Shown one piece after another: positions 37,265 through 46,410 of a DNA stretch of 64,000 nt. Source of the stretch: Luedemannella flava (GTDB taxonomy: Bacteria; Actinomycetota; Actinomycetes; Mycobacteriales; Micromonosporaceae); the NCBI RefSeq assembly GCF_039528515.1, contig NZ_BAAALT010000003.1, positions 62,001 through 126,000 of the forward strand, in the 5' to 3' direction. Each line of letters begins with the position of its first letter. The stretch's first letter is position 1. Position numbers and translations under genes: made by a program. The notes under the pieces were generated by a model that worked only from the letters and a program-made list of their open reading frames with translations, did no database searches and was not told where the DNA came from.

Positions 37265-37267
37265 GTA

Positions 37268-38020
37268 TCAGGCCCGAACGGTGCGCAGTGCCCGGACCCG
37301 TTCCGCGTCGCCGGTCATCCGCTCCGCGAGGTAGGTGTTGTAGGCGGTCTCGCCCGCCTGGTAGCTCACCGGGGAGTTGACCCGCCGGTAGCCCGCGTCG
37401 ACGTCGGCCTTGCCCACCAGGGGATGCAGGTGCTCGATGATGACGTCGTCGAGGTAGCGCAGGCAGCCCGCCTTCCTGCCCAGGTCGGCCCAGAAGTTGT
37501 CGATGTAGAGGTGGGTCAGCGTCGGGGGAGCGACCCAGCCCAGTTCCCGCACGATGTCCGCGGTGATCGCGACCTGGGTGGGCAGGCGTTCACCCTGGAT
37601 CAGGTCGTTGCCGTAGACGATGCCGGTGCCCAGGTCTCTTAGTGCGCGCACGAACCGGCTGTCCCAGCCGTGCGTACGCGGGCGGTTGTCATCGCCCATG
37701 AACCCGACCGCGAAGGCCCCGACGCCCTGCAGCGCCGCCACCCCGACCAGGTTCAGCGCCGCCACCATCGACCGCGACGGTGTCCGGAACACCCCGACCC
37801 GACGGTCGGCCAGGCCGGCCCAGTCGTCCGGTGTCGCCGCGTCGAGATCGACGAGCGGAACGTCCGCGCCGGCGGCGTACTCGGCGGCCGTCTCGTCGTT
37901 GTCGTCCACCGCGAGCGCCAGCAGCGTGTGGGCCGTACACGTCTCGGCGAAGGCGGCCGCGAGCGGCGCGGCGGTGGCGGGCCGTGCCCGGGTCGGGATC
38001 ACGATGACGAGGTCGACCAT
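37268..38020 (-). CDS. GT-A-fold glycosyltransferase-like protein
   Basis: 250 residues from the ATG at 38020 with GGAGG upstream. DLVIVIPTRARPATAAPLAAAF is the first strand of a family 2-like nucleotide-sugar domain. VDDND and GFMGDDNRPRTHGWD are candidate Asp-rich donor sites, the latter in the DXD position. C-terminal residues (YIDNFWADLGRKAGCLRYLDDVIIEHLHP) resemble the acceptor side. There is no membrane helix. It converges on the dideoxyhexose genes with only three bases between the stops, and lies downstream of the tandem glycosyltransferase. It may transfer the dideoxy sugar, which is inference from location. Confidence 0.72.
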   Translation of the reverse strand: MVDLVIVIPTRARPATAAPLAAAFAETCTAHTLLALAVDDNDETAAEYAAGADVPLVDLDAATPDDWAGLADRRVGVFRTPSRSMVAALNLVGVAALQGVGAFAVGFMGDDNRPRTHGWDSRFVRALRDLGTGIVYGNDLIQGERLPTQVAITADIVRELGWVAPPTLTHLYIDNFWADLGRKAGCLRYLDDVIIEHLHPLVGKADVDAGYRRVNSPVSYQAGETAYNTYLAERMTGDAERVRALRTVRA

Positions 38021-38081
38021 GGCGGTACCTCCACTCGGACGATATCCCGCTACATGATATGCCCGTTTTTTCGTGTTAGTT

Positions 38082-39752
38082 CTAGGCCGGGGCCATCTCC
38101 ACCGACGCGGCGACCCGCGGGGTGTACTCCCGCAGGCGGGCCAGTACCTCCTCGGACTCCGCGTCGGAGACATGTTCGATCGCCTGTGCGAACACGGCGC
38201 CCGCTGTCTCGTCGTCGTAGAACTCCATCGCCATCGCCGCCGCGATGACCCGCTGCGGCGCGGGGTTGCCCTCGTCGGCCGCCACGGTCAGCAGCGGACA
38301 CGCGGCCGGCAGGCCGGCCGCCCGCACCCGCGCCGACCAGTTGAACCACTGGCCCACCGACAGCTCGCTACTGACCTTGGCGAGCACCGCGATGACGGCG
38401 TCGCGCGCCTCGGCCGCCGACCAGGTCGCCGCGAGCACCCGGTCGATCTCCCCGAGGTTGAGGGGCCGCTCGCCGGCGGACAGACTCTCGTTCAGGCGGA
38501 TGGTGGCGTCGCCGAGCCTGTTCGCATCCAGCAGCGCGCTGATCTCCGCCCGGGGGCCCTGCAATCGGCTGGCGTTCACGCGGTCCTCGGCCGGGCTGTG
38601 CGGGGTCGACCGCAGGTTACGTCCGGCGGTACCCGCCGCGGCGTCCGCGATCCGCAGGCTCAGGCCGGGGAACAGGCCCTCGCACGGCACCGGTTCGCCG
38701 GTGATCCGGTCGACCATGACCTCGGACTCGGACCCGGTGAAGCGCCCGATCTCGGTCCGGAACAGCCGCGGCGCGGGTTGGCTCCCGACCCTCACCGCGA
38801 GCACGTTGCTCCTGGTGGCGAACATGAGCTGGCCGCGCATGGCCATCGGGTTGCCCTCGGCCACCTCGTCCGGTTCCAGCGCCAGGGTCCACTCGGCGGT
38901 GACGTGGGACAGCGCCTCGCTGCGGGCGGCGCCGAAGTCGCCGTCCCAGCCGCCCTCGACGACCACCGCGCCCGCCGCGCGGGCGATCTCCACCGTACGG
39001 TCGGTGGACCCGAGGTCGCGCACCACGATCTCGTCGACGAACGGTCGCACAGCGCTCAGGCAGTCCGCGAGGTGCGCCTCGTCGTCCCGGGTGAGCAGCA
39101 CCGCGGAAAGGAACGCTCCCTCCGCCGAGGTCGCCGCCGGGCGCAGGGCGCAGTCCGTGCTCCGGTGCAGCACGAGCGCATTCCGCGCCAGTACGACGCG
39201 GCCGCGCGCGGCGAGCGCGGGGTACGGCAGCAGGTCGTGTACGGGTCCGCCGACCGCGGTCAGCGCGTCGCGCCGCACGGCCGCGCACACCGGGCCGAGC
39301 CGCCCGACGTCGGTCACGCCGTCGCCGTCCCAGTCGGCGGCGAAGCGCGCGGCGGCCGCCGGGTCCGTCGGCGACTCCACCCGCTGCGGGCCGAAGGTGC
39401 GCGTACAGGAGGGGCCGGCGGCGACCACGGTCGGGTCGTCCAGCGCCGTGACGAGCTCGGCCAGCCAGCCGGGCGACGGCGCGGTGTCGCCGTCGAGGAA
39501 GACAACGATCGGAAGGGTGGTCGCGGCGACGCCGGCGGACCAACATTCCTCGGGTGTATCGGAGGCCACCTCGATGACCCGCAGCCACTCCTGTCCCGCT
39601 GCCACGTCCAACAACGCCGTCCGGGTGGCGGGGACCACGCAGACCACCTCGTCCTGCGGGCCACAGTCGCGCCGCACGGCATCGAGGACATCGGGGAAGT
39701 CGCCGGTGGGGCCGCTGGCGAGCAGGACGAGGGAGACGGGAGCATGCGTCAT
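38082..39752 (-). CDS. Tandem glycosyltransferase family 2 protein
   Basis: 556 residues with two GT-A modules. The first (1 to about 215) starts VSLVLLASGPTGDF and has the donor motif VFLDGDTAPSPGWLAEL. The second (about 216-400) starts FLSAVLLTRDDEAHLADCLSAVRPFVDEIVVRDLGSTDRT, the canonical GT2 opening with LGSTD in place of GSxD, and continues WTLALEPDE. The C-terminal 150 residues are helical (DANRLGDATIRLNESLSAGERPL...) and look like a TPR-type tail. Such two-headed enzymes can add alternating sugars. It is followed by the smaller glycosyltransferase 61 bases downstream on the same strand. Confidence 0.78.
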   Translation of the reverse strand: MTHAPVSLVLLASGPTGDFPDVLDAVRRDCGPQDEVVCVVPATRTALLDVAAGQEWLRVIEVASDTPEECWSAGVAATTLPIVVFLDGDTAPSPGWLAELVTALDDPTVVAAGPSCTRTFGPQRVESPTDPAAAARFAADWDGDGVTDVGRLGPVCAAVRRDALTAVGGPVHDLLPYPALAARGRVVLARNALVLHRSTDCALRPAATSAEGAFLSAVLLTRDDEAHLADCLSAVRPFVDEIVVRDLGSTDRTVEIARAAGAVVVEGGWDGDFGAARSEALSHVTAEWTLALEPDEVAEGNPMAMRGQLMFATRSNVLAVRVGSQPAPRLFRTEIGRFTGSESEVMVDRITGEPVPCEGLFPGLSLRIADAAAGTAGRNLRSTPHSPAEDRVNASRLQGPRAEISALLDANRLGDATIRLNESLSAGERPLNLGEIDRVLAATWSAAEARDAVIAVLAKVSSELSVGQWFNWSARVRAAGLPAACPLLTVAADEGNPAPQRVIAAAMAMEFYDDETAGAVFAQAIEHVSDAESEEVLARLREYTPRVAASVEMAPA

Positions 39753-39946
39753 ACGGGGCTAATCGACCGCCCGCACCCGATCATGAAGGGTTAGATCCGG
39801 CTTTTGTAAAGATCGCCTAAATTTCCCTAACCTCCGGCGGCCGGGTCTGGCCGGGTGGACAATCTCCAACTGCCCATCGACCGCCTGCGCGGCGACAGGC
39901 TTCCGGACGACTGCGAGGCGCTTCTGGCCGCGGGAGACCTGCGGGG

Positions 39947-39975
39947 CATCGCCCCGTCCCCACTCGGGGGCGATG
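39947..39975 (+). terminator. Hairpin upstream of the L7/L12-like gene
   Basis: A 9-bp stem CATCGCCCC/GGGGCGATG with an 11-base loop ends 34 bases before the ATG at 40010. It could be a terminator for antisense or upstream transcription, or a leader structure of the following gene. Confidence 0.35.
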
Positions 39976-40009
39976 GTGCACGGTGGTTCTGGCGTTCTAG
40001 GGTCGGCCC

Positions 40010-40462
40010 ATGCTCGATGCCGCCCCGCTCATCTGCGTCGCCGTGGTGGTCGTGGTCCTGATCGTCGGTTGGGTGCTGGGGCGCCGGCGGGCTGGTGCCC
40101 GGAGCGGCAACGACCTGGTCGCTGATCAGCTGGCCGCGCGGGCGGACCAGGCGCCGCCGGCCGACCTGGAACGGCGCCTGCGTGAGCTGCTCATTCAGCG
40201 CCAGAAGATCCAGGCCGTCAAGCTCCTCCGCGACCACACCGGCGCGAGCCTCACGGACGCGAGCGACGCGGTCGACCGGATGGACAACGGCCAACCCCTG
40301 TGGCTGCCCGACACCACGGCCACGCTCAACCTGCCGCAGGCCGATCTCGACCAGGTACGGGCGTTGAAGCGGCAGGGCAAGCTCATCGAGGCGATCAAGA
40401 CGTACCGGCAACTGACCGGGTTGGGCCTCAAGGAGGCCAAGGATGCGGTCGACCTTCTCTGA
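40010..40462 (+). CDS. Membrane-anchored protein with ribosomal L7/L12 C-terminal-like motifs
   Basis: 150 residues. A single N-terminal helix (APLICVAVVVVVLIVGWVLG) is followed by RRR and about 35 linker residues. Two copies of the L7/L12 C-terminal-domain helix signature follow: QRQKIQAVKLLRDHTGASLTDASDAVDRM and KQGKLIEAIKTYRQLTGLGLKEAKDAVDLL. In ribosomal L7/L12 this KxxVI...LGLKEAKxxV surface binds translation GTPases. Membrane-tethered versions occur in actinobacteria with no function I can name. The gene stands alone between a glycosyltransferase and a cellulase. Confidence 0.78.
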   Translation: MLDAAPLICVAVVVVVLIVGWVLGRRRAGARSGNDLVADQLAARADQAPPADLERRLRELLIQRQKIQAVKLLRDHTGASLTDASDAVDRMDNGQPLWLPDTTATLNLPQADLDQVRALKRQGKLIEAIKTYRQLTGLGLKEAKDAVDLL

Positions 40463-40706
40463 GCATTGCGGACGGTGTCAATGTGACAATTTCCCACCTG
40501 GTTTTCCTCAGGTTCACCCAGGCAGATCAATAAATGTAAAGATAGCTTCTGGATTGTTGTCGACTTGGGAAGATTTTCCACCCTCAGTTCCATATCCGCC
40601 CTGGTGAGGGGTTGTCTGCCGACGTCGCTGGTGTTTCACTCTGCGCCTCGCTGAGCGACTGACGTCACACAGCAATTACCTCGCAAGGACGGGAGGAATA
40701 CCCAGC

Positions 40707-42569
40707 ATGAAAATTCGCATGACGCGTCGGCGCGCTGTCGCCGTAACGGTTGGGTCTGTTGTTATCGGGGGTGCGGCTGTCATTCCAGCCCTACCCGCCA
40801 GCGCTGCCGGCGCGTGCAGCGTCACGTACGCCATCACGAATCAGTGGTCCGGCGGGTTCCAGGGCGCCGTCACCTTGAAGAACACCGGCGACCCGTGGAC
40901 CTCATGGACCCTGAAGTTCGCCTTCGCCAACGGCCAGACGGTCACCCAGGGCTGGGGCGGCACGTGGTCGCAGAGCGGCGCGAACGTCACGGTCTCCAAC
41001 GTCTCGTACAACGGGTCGGTCGCCTCCGGCGGGTCCATCACGGACCTCGGCTTCACCGGCAACTGGGGCAGCGCCAACGCGGTGCCGACGGCGTTCTCCG
41101 TCAACGGCATCACGTGCGGCGGTAGCACCCCCGCGACGACCGCCGCAGCCACGAGCGCGCCCGCCACGACGGCGGCGGCCACATCGAAGCCGCCGACCAC
41201 GTCCGCGCCCGCGACGACCGCGCCCAGCACCACGGCGTCCGCCACGACGTCGGCGACGCCGACCGCGAGTGCCTCGGTGGGCGCGCCGAGCACCGCCCGC
41301 GTCGACAACCCGTACGCCGGCGCGAACGGGTACATCAACCCGGAGTACGCCGCCAACGTCACCGCCACGGCGAACTCCAAGGGCGGCACCCTCGGGGCGG
41401 CGATGGCGAAGGTCGCGTCGGTGCCGACGGCCGTCTGGCTGGACCGCATCGCGACGATCAACGGCACCAGCGCCGCCCGCGGCCTGGCCGCGCATCTCGA
41501 CGCCGCGCTGGCCCAGCAGACCAGCAGCGGCAAGCAGGTCGTCGCCACGATCGTGATCTACGACCTGCCCAACCGGGACTGCTCCGCGCTCGCGTCGGCC
41601 GGTGAGCTGCTCATCGCCAACGACGGGCTCAACAAGTACAAGTCCCAGTACATCGACCCGATCGTGTCGATCATGAGCCAGAGCAAGTACGCCCCGCTGC
41701 GGATCTCGACGATCATCGAGCCGGACTCACTGCCGAACCTGATCACGAACCTCAGCTTCACCAAGTGCGCCGAGGCCAACTCGACCGGGGCGTACGTGGA
41801 CGGTGTCGCGTACGCGGCCAGCAAGCTGCACGCGATCCCGAACGTGTACACCTATGTTGACGTGTCGCACTCCGGCTGGCTGGGCTGGGACTCGAACCTG
41901 ACCCCGTTCGTCAACCTGATGGCCACGCTGGCCGGCAGGACCACGGGCGGGTTCACCGCGTACGACGGCTTCGTCAGCAACACGTCGAACTACACGCCGA
42001 CGACGGAGCCGCTCATGACGGCGACACAGAACATCGGCAGCAACCCGGTCCGCTCGGCGAACTACTACCAGTGGAACCAGTTCATCGACGAGCTGTCGTA
42101 CGTGCAGTCCCTCCGGTCGGCGCTCATCACCAAGGGCTTCCCGAGCACGATCGGCATGCTCATCGACACCTCGCGCAACGGCTGGGGCGGCTCGGCCCGA
42201 CCCGCGAACGCGTCGACCTCGACGGACCTCAACACGTTCGTCGACGCCACCCGCATCGACCGTCGCAACCACCGCGGCAACTGGTGCAACCAGACCGGCG
42301 CCGGTCTCGGCGCCCGGCCGCAGGCCAACCCGGCGACCGGCCTGGACGCCTACGTCTGGATCAAGCCGCCGGGCGAGTCGGACGGCTCCAGCTCGGCCAT
42401 CGCCAACGACCAGGGCAAGGGCTTCGACCGGATGTGCGACCCGACGTACACCGGCAACAGCCTGAACGGCAACAACCTCACGCGCGCACTGCCCAACGCC
42501 CCGCTGGCCGGCCAGTGGTTCGCGGCGCAGTTCGAGCAGCTGGTCCAGAACGCGTACCCCGCGCTCTGA
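40707..42569 (+). CDS. Secreted CBM2-GH6 cellulase
   Basis: 620 residues with a signal peptide containing TRRRAVAV and ending PASA near residue 33. A family 2 carbohydrate-binding module occupies about 34-137 (CSVTYAITNQWSGGFQGAVTLKN, with surface Trp residues and closing Cys). An Ala/Thr/Pro linker covers 138-195 and a GH6 domain follows from about 198. GH6 catalytic acids appear in IYDLPNRDCSALAS, with SHSGWLGW and NGWGGSARP as substrate-tunnel blocks. The C-terminal loops GGNDQGKGFDRMCDP-like and WIKPPGESDG are typical of cellobiohydrolase-type members. It hydrolyses cellulose outside the cell by an inverting mechanism. I see no CebR-type operator upstream. Confidence 0.93.
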   Translation: MKIRMTRRRAVAVTVGSVVIGGAAVIPALPASAAGACSVTYAITNQWSGGFQGAVTLKNTGDPWTSWTLKFAFANGQTVTQGWGGTWSQSGANVTVSNVSYNGSVASGGSITDLGFTGNWGSANAVPTAFSVNGITCGGSTPATTAAATSAPATTAAATSKPPTTSAPATTAPSTTASATTSATPTASASVGAPSTARVDNPYAGANGYINPEYAANVTATANSKGGTLGAAMAKVASVPTAVWLDRIATINGTSAARGLAAHLDAALAQQTSSGKQVVATIVIYDLPNRDCSALASAGELLIANDGLNKYKSQYIDPIVSIMSQSKYAPLRISTIIEPDSLPNLITNLSFTKCAEANSTGAYVDGVAYAASKLHAIPNVYTYVDVSHSGWLGWDSNLTPFVNLMATLAGRTTGGFTAYDGFVSNTSNYTPTTEPLMTATQNIGSNPVRSANYYQWNQFIDELSYVQSLRSALITKGFPSTIGMLIDTSRNGWGGSARPANASTSTDLNTFVDATRIDRRNHRGNWCNQTGAGLGARPQANPATGLDAYVWIKPPGESDGSSSAIANDQGKGFDRMCDPTYTGNSLNGNNLTRALPNAPLAGQWFAAQFEQLVQNAYPAL

Positions 42570-42583
42570 TCGTCTCCCCGGGT

Positions 42584-42615
42584 GACGGGGGCGCCGGTTC
42601 TCCGGCGCCCCCGTC
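42584..42615. terminator. Bidirectional terminator between cellulase and phospholipase
   Basis: A perfect 14-bp stem GACGGGGGCGCCGG with complement encloses TTCT. It lies 15 bases after the cellulase stop and 21 bases beyond the stop of the convergent phospholipase gene. Confidence 0.88.
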
Positions 42616-42635
42616 GCGTTTGACCAGCCTTACAA

Positions 42636-43133
42636 CTACGGCAGCAGCGCTGCCGCGCGGTCGATGTCGCTCTGCTTCACGGACACCGAGCCGAACGTCT
42701 TCACGGCCTGGTAGTACGTCCAGGCCAGGGAGTTGCAGGCCGGCCGGACCACCGCGCTGTACGTGGCGCACCGACGCTTGAGGTCCTCGTAGAACGCGCT
42801 GTCGAGGCGGCTCTTGTTCGCGGAGAACGTGCCGACCGCCTTGTAGTTGCGGTAGCCGAAGTCGTGCCGGTAGCAGGCGAGCTTGAAGTCGAAGCCCAAC
42901 GGGTTGTCCGGGCTGCTGGAGCAGTAGTCGGTGCTCCAGTTGAACTCGTAGGCGGCCCAGGCCGACTGGTTCCGGCGGGCCGAGTTCCAGGCGTTGTAGC
43001 TGGTGACGCTGGTCTGCGTCCAACTGGACAGGACGGCCGCCTTGTCCGCCGGGATGGTGGCGAGGGCCGGTTGGCCGAAGCCGAGCAGGACGGCGGTCGC
43101 GGTGGCGAACACGATGATGAGCCGACGGGTCAT
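42636..43133 (-). CDS. Secreted prokaryotic phospholipase A2
   Basis: 165 residues from the ATG at 43133. A signal peptide (LIIVFATATAVLLGFGQPALA) ends near residue 26, leaving a mature protein of about 14 kDa. The catalytic pair is in LACYRHDFGYRNY (His-Asp), the prokaryotic PLA2 motif, with four other Cys residues for disulphides (DYCSSS, RRCATY, RPACNS). PLA2 hydrolyses the sn-2 ester of phospholipids, usually calcium-dependent, outside the cell. The gene is monocistronic, ending at the shared terminator with the cellulase. Confidence 0.92.
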   Translation of the reverse strand: MTRRLIIVFATATAVLLGFGQPALATIPADKAAVLSSWTQTSVTSYNAWNSARRNQSAWAAYEFNWSTDYCSSSPDNPLGFDFKLACYRHDFGYRNYKAVGTFSANKSRLDSAFYEDLKRRCATYSAVVRPACNSLAWTYYQAVKTFGSVSVKQSDIDRAAALLP

Positions 43134-43309
43134 GGTGTGACCTCCGGGGGGACGGGGTTACTGGCGGGTCACCAGTGCGCTCAGTGTCCGCCCATGGATG
43201 GACATGTCCCTATACGACGAATGGACCCTTCGCGTCCGCCGCGCGAACGGGCGATCCGCCGGCACGGCGTACCCGCAGAAGTGAGTAGCCGCGCCGGCGG
43301 TGACCTACG

Positions 43310-44749
43310 TCAGGACGCGGTCCGCGACCATTGCTGGTTGTTGCCGGAGCCGCAGGTGTACTGCTGGATGTCCGTGCCGTCGCCGGTGCCGGAGCTGACC
43401 ACGTCCAGGCACTTGCCGCTGTGCCGGGCGACGATCTGGAAGTAGCTGCCGGTGGCCCGCCACTGCCACTGCTGGTTCGTGCCGCCGCCGCACGTGTACT
43501 GGATGATGTTGGCGCCGTCGGCCGTGGAAGCGTTGGCGACGTCGAGGCACTTGCCGCTGTTCTGGTTGACGATGCGGTAGTAGCCGCCGCCGGCGTCGGC
43601 GAAGGTCCACTTCTGGTTGCCGCCGCCGTTCCAGGACCACTGCTTGATCTCGGCGTTGTTGGCCATGGACGCGCTGATCACGTCGATGACCTTGCCGCTG
43701 TGCCGGGCGGTGATCCGGTAGGTCTGCCCGCCGACGCCGGTGACCGTGCCGGCGGCGGCGTCGATGGTGACCTGCGGGTACCAGCTCAGGCTCATGCTGG
43801 TCGCCGACGGGAAGCTGATCGGCAGCCAGACGTACTGGGAGTCGTTGACGGGGCCGTTCCAGGCCCCCGCCCACCGGTCGCCCATATACAGGTAGCTGGT
43901 TCCGGACGTGCCCTGGATCGGGAGCACGTAGGTCGGCTGCGAGCTGTAGGTGGTCCCGTCGCCGACGTTCGTCCACCCGCTCCAGGGGCCGGAGATGCTC
44001 GACGCGGTCGCGTACTTCGCCTGGTTCGGGCTCCACCCCGTCGCCCCCGAGGTGAGCAGGAAGTACGTGCTGCCGCGCTTGAACATGGCCGGCGCCTCGC
44101 GGTGACCGCCGGGCCAGAAGTTGCCCACCAGCGTGTTCACGGAGAGGTAGTCCGGGTTGAGCCGGTAGATGTGCAGGTCGTAGTTCTCGTTCGCCGCCGA
44201 GATCATGTACGCGGTGCCGTTGTCGTTGTACAGCGTGATGTCGCGCGACATGTGGTTCAGCGGGCGGAAACTGCCGTGGTACGTGTAGTTCCCGTCGACC
44301 GTGGCCGACGAGGCGACGGCCGCGCGCGCCTCGCTGTAGTTCGAGGCGTTCTCCTTGTGCATCCACATCACGTAGCGCCCGGTGGAGGCGTTGTAGATGA
44401 CCTTGGGGCGCTCGATGTTGGCCGACGCCAGCTCGGACGCCGAGTTCTGGGTGAGCACGTTGTTGCGGAACTCCCAGGTGCGCAGGTCCGTGGAGCGGTA
44501 GACCGACACGGCCTTGAACGTGTTGTTGGCGTTGCGGTTCTCGCCGAACCAGTAGTAGTAGTCGCCGACCTTGAGCACGCCGCCCCCGTGCGCGTGTACC
44601 GGGTTGCCGCTCGTGTCCGGGAACTGGGTGCCGTTGGTGACGGTCACCGCCGCGGCCTGCGCGGCCGGCAACCCGAAACCGACAAACCCGGCGAGTACGA
44701 GCGCTGCCACCAGCACCGAGCCCGCCGCGGTGCGCCTTCGTGAACTCAT
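43310..44749 (-). CDS. Secreted GH43-type glycosidase with C-terminal ricin-B lectin domain
   Basis: 479 residues from the ATG at 44749. The signal peptide ends LPAAQA-A near residue 34. The beta-propeller of GH43 follows: HAHGGGVLKVGDYYYWFGENR supplies the first acidic region, IERPKVIYN and HREAPAMFKRGSTYFLLTS are later blades (the latter with the conserved Glu), and DRWAGAWN sits near the end. This pattern resembles exo-beta-1,3-galactanases and relatives. From about residue 345 a beta-trefoil RICIN (CBM13) domain has three repeats with Q-X-W boxes (NQKWTF, NQQWQW, NQQWSR). It degrades plant side-chain glycans, probably arabinogalactan (inference). LacI-type sites lie upstream. Confidence 0.87.
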   Translation of the reverse strand: MSSRRRTAAGSVLVAALVLAGFVGFGLPAAQAAAVTVTNGTQFPDTSGNPVHAHGGGVLKVGDYYYWFGENRNANNTFKAVSVYRSTDLRTWEFRNNVLTQNSASELASANIERPKVIYNASTGRYVMWMHKENASNYSEARAAVASSATVDGNYTYHGSFRPLNHMSRDITLYNDNGTAYMISAANENYDLHIYRLNPDYLSVNTLVGNFWPGGHREAPAMFKRGSTYFLLTSGATGWSPNQAKYATASSISGPWSGWTNVGDGTTYSSQPTYVLPIQGTSGTSYLYMGDRWAGAWNGPVNDSQYVWLPISFPSATSMSLSWYPQVTIDAAAGTVTGVGGQTYRITARHSGKVIDVISASMANNAEIKQWSWNGGGNQKWTFADAGGGYYRIVNQNSGKCLDVANASTADGANIIQYTCGGGTNQQWQWRATGSYFQIVARHSGKCLDVVSSGTGDGTDIQQYTCGSGNNQQWSRTAS

Positions 44750-44782
44750 GGGGTCCCCTCTCCGATCGACACACCTGAGTGC

Positions 44783-44845
44783 AACGTTTCGGGGAGGTTT
44801 GGTAAAGGTTACGAACGCGTTCGCACCCAACCATCCACAAACGTT
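44783..44845 (-). promoter_or_regulatory. Cluster of LacI-type half-palindromes upstream of the GH43 gene
   Basis: CGAACGCGTTCG (44812-44823) is a perfect 12-bp palindrome with the central CG of LacI-family operators. AACGTT cores flank it at 44783-44788 and 44840-44845, each near 30 bases away. The nearest lies 33 bases before the start codon, consistent with sugar-responsive repression. Confidence 0.5.
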
Positions 44846-44973
44846 CAGCCAAAGGTGGTCCGAACGGTGCGGTAGGTCTGGCTGTCATTCCATTGTCATT
44901 ACTAAATGTGTCGATACGCTGACGCCTGGTTGCATGCGGCCCACGGACCGGGGCCGCACGACCGACGGAGGCG

Positions 44974-46401
44974 ATGGTCGACATGGGCGGACTCATCGAG
45001 GTGCCGTTCGCCGGCGAGGGCGCCGGCGAGGGCGGGCTGACCTGGGGTCAGCAGCGCATCTGGGCGGAGATCCAGTGCTCCGGCGGCGCACTGAACATGG
45101 GCGGCATCATGCCGATGCCGCCGACCACGACGATCGACGAGATCACCCGGCTGCTGGCCTTCATCATGGGCCGGCACCCGTCGCTGCGCACCCGGCTGCG
45201 GTTCACCCCGGACGGCGACCCCCGGCAGGTGGTCTCGGCGGCCGGCGTGGCCACTCTGGAGGTCATCGACGTCGAGGACGTCGACCCGGCCGAGCTGGTC
45301 GCGCGGTACGCCGCCGGGCGGTTCGCGGGCGACCTGCCACTGGTGCTGGCCGACCCGGCGCGCGTGAGCGCGGACGAGGTCGCCGAGGGCGTACAGATGC
45401 GCTTCTGGGAGCCGTTCGACGAGGAGCGCGACTGGCCCGTGCGGATGGCGGTGATCCGGGTGGCGGGCACGATCACCCACCTGGTCGTCATGTACAACCA
45501 CGTCGTCATCGACGGCGAGGGCCTGGGCGTCCTGGTCGCCGACCTGGCCACGATGGACCCGGCGACGGGCACCGCGACGGCCCCGCCGCCGGGCCCGACG
45601 CCCCTGGAACTGGTCGAACTGCAGCGCACGCCGGCCCACCAGCGGCGCAGCGAGGCCGCCCTGCGCCACTGGGAGAAGGCGCTGCGAACCGTGCCGGCCC
45701 GACCGTACGGCGGCCCATACCCGCCACAGGAGCTGCGGTTCTGGGAGCTGGAGTACGAGTCGCCGGCCGCCGAGCTGGCCATGCACGCCATCGCGGCGCG
45801 CTGCCGGGTCGACGCCAAACCCGTCATGCTCGCCGTGTTCGCCCTCGCCATGTACCGGCTCACCGGGGTTCATCCCAGCGCGGCCCAGATCCTGGTCAAC
45901 AACCGGTTCCGGCCAGGGCTGTCCGACACGATCAGCCCGCTCAACCAGGCCGGACTGTGCGTGCTCGACGTCGACGGGGTGCCCTTCGACGAGATCGTGG
46001 CCCGCGCCGCCCGCGCCGTCATGAACGCCGGCATGTACGCGTACTACGACATGGCCCGCCACCGCGAGCTCGTGGCCGCCGTCGGCCGCGAGCGCGGCGA
46101 ACAGCTCGAACTCACCTGCTTCCTCAACGACCGGCGCACCGCCGTCCGCCCCGACCCGGACCGCGTGCCCACGCCGCAGGACGTGCGCGCCGCGCTGCCC
46201 CAGTCGCAGCTGCGCTGGCGGCGGCGCGTCGACCGGCCCAACAAGGGCATGTACCTGCACGTTCTCGAGAAGACGGGGACCTGTTGGCTCTTGCTGACGG
46301 TCGACACCGCCGACGTGCCGCCGGACGACATGGTCCGGCTCGTGCGCGAGGTCGAGGCCGTCGCGGTCGAGGCCGTGGTGGGGGAGCGGGTGCGCGGATA
46401 G
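44974..46401 (+). CDS. Stand-alone condensation-domain protein
   Basis: 475 residues, starting at the ATG at 44974 or 44983. It begins in the NRPS condensation-domain way (LTWGQQRIWAEIQ...PSLRTRLRF) and carries YNHVVIDGEGLGVLVADL at about residue 170. The HHxxxDG motif has Asn first but keeps the catalytic second His, Asp and Gly. ILVNNRFRPGLSDTISPLNQ and LTCFLNDRR are later condensation-domain blocks. No adenylation or carrier domain is present. Free-standing C domains acylate small amines or alcohols or condense trans-acting carriers. The gene converges on the FHA/heme-dioxygenase fusion with nine bases between stops. Confidence 0.82.
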   Translation: MVDMGGLIEVPFAGEGAGEGGLTWGQQRIWAEIQCSGGALNMGGIMPMPPTTTIDEITRLLAFIMGRHPSLRTRLRFTPDGDPRQVVSAAGVATLEVIDVEDVDPAELVARYAAGRFAGDLPLVLADPARVSADEVAEGVQMRFWEPFDEERDWPVRMAVIRVAGTITHLVVMYNHVVIDGEGLGVLVADLATMDPATGTATAPPPGPTPLELVELQRTPAHQRRSEAALRHWEKALRTVPARPYGGPYPPQELRFWELEYESPAAELAMHAIAARCRVDAKPVMLAVFALAMYRLTGVHPSAAQILVNNRFRPGLSDTISPLNQAGLCVLDVDGVPFDEIVARAARAVMNAGMYAYYDMARHRELVAAVGRERGEQLELTCFLNDRRTAVRPDPDRVPTPQDVRAALPQSQLRWRRRVDRPNKGMYLHVLEKTGTCWLLLTVDTADVPPDDMVRLVREVEAVAVEAVVGERVRG

Positions 46402-46410
46402 GGCGGGCCG

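Noticed and set aside
39855..40061. A 68-codon frame before the L7/L12-like gene
   Set aside because: The first 40 residues look plausible, but the frame runs into the next gene and across a hairpin and matches nothing I know. Left unannotated.
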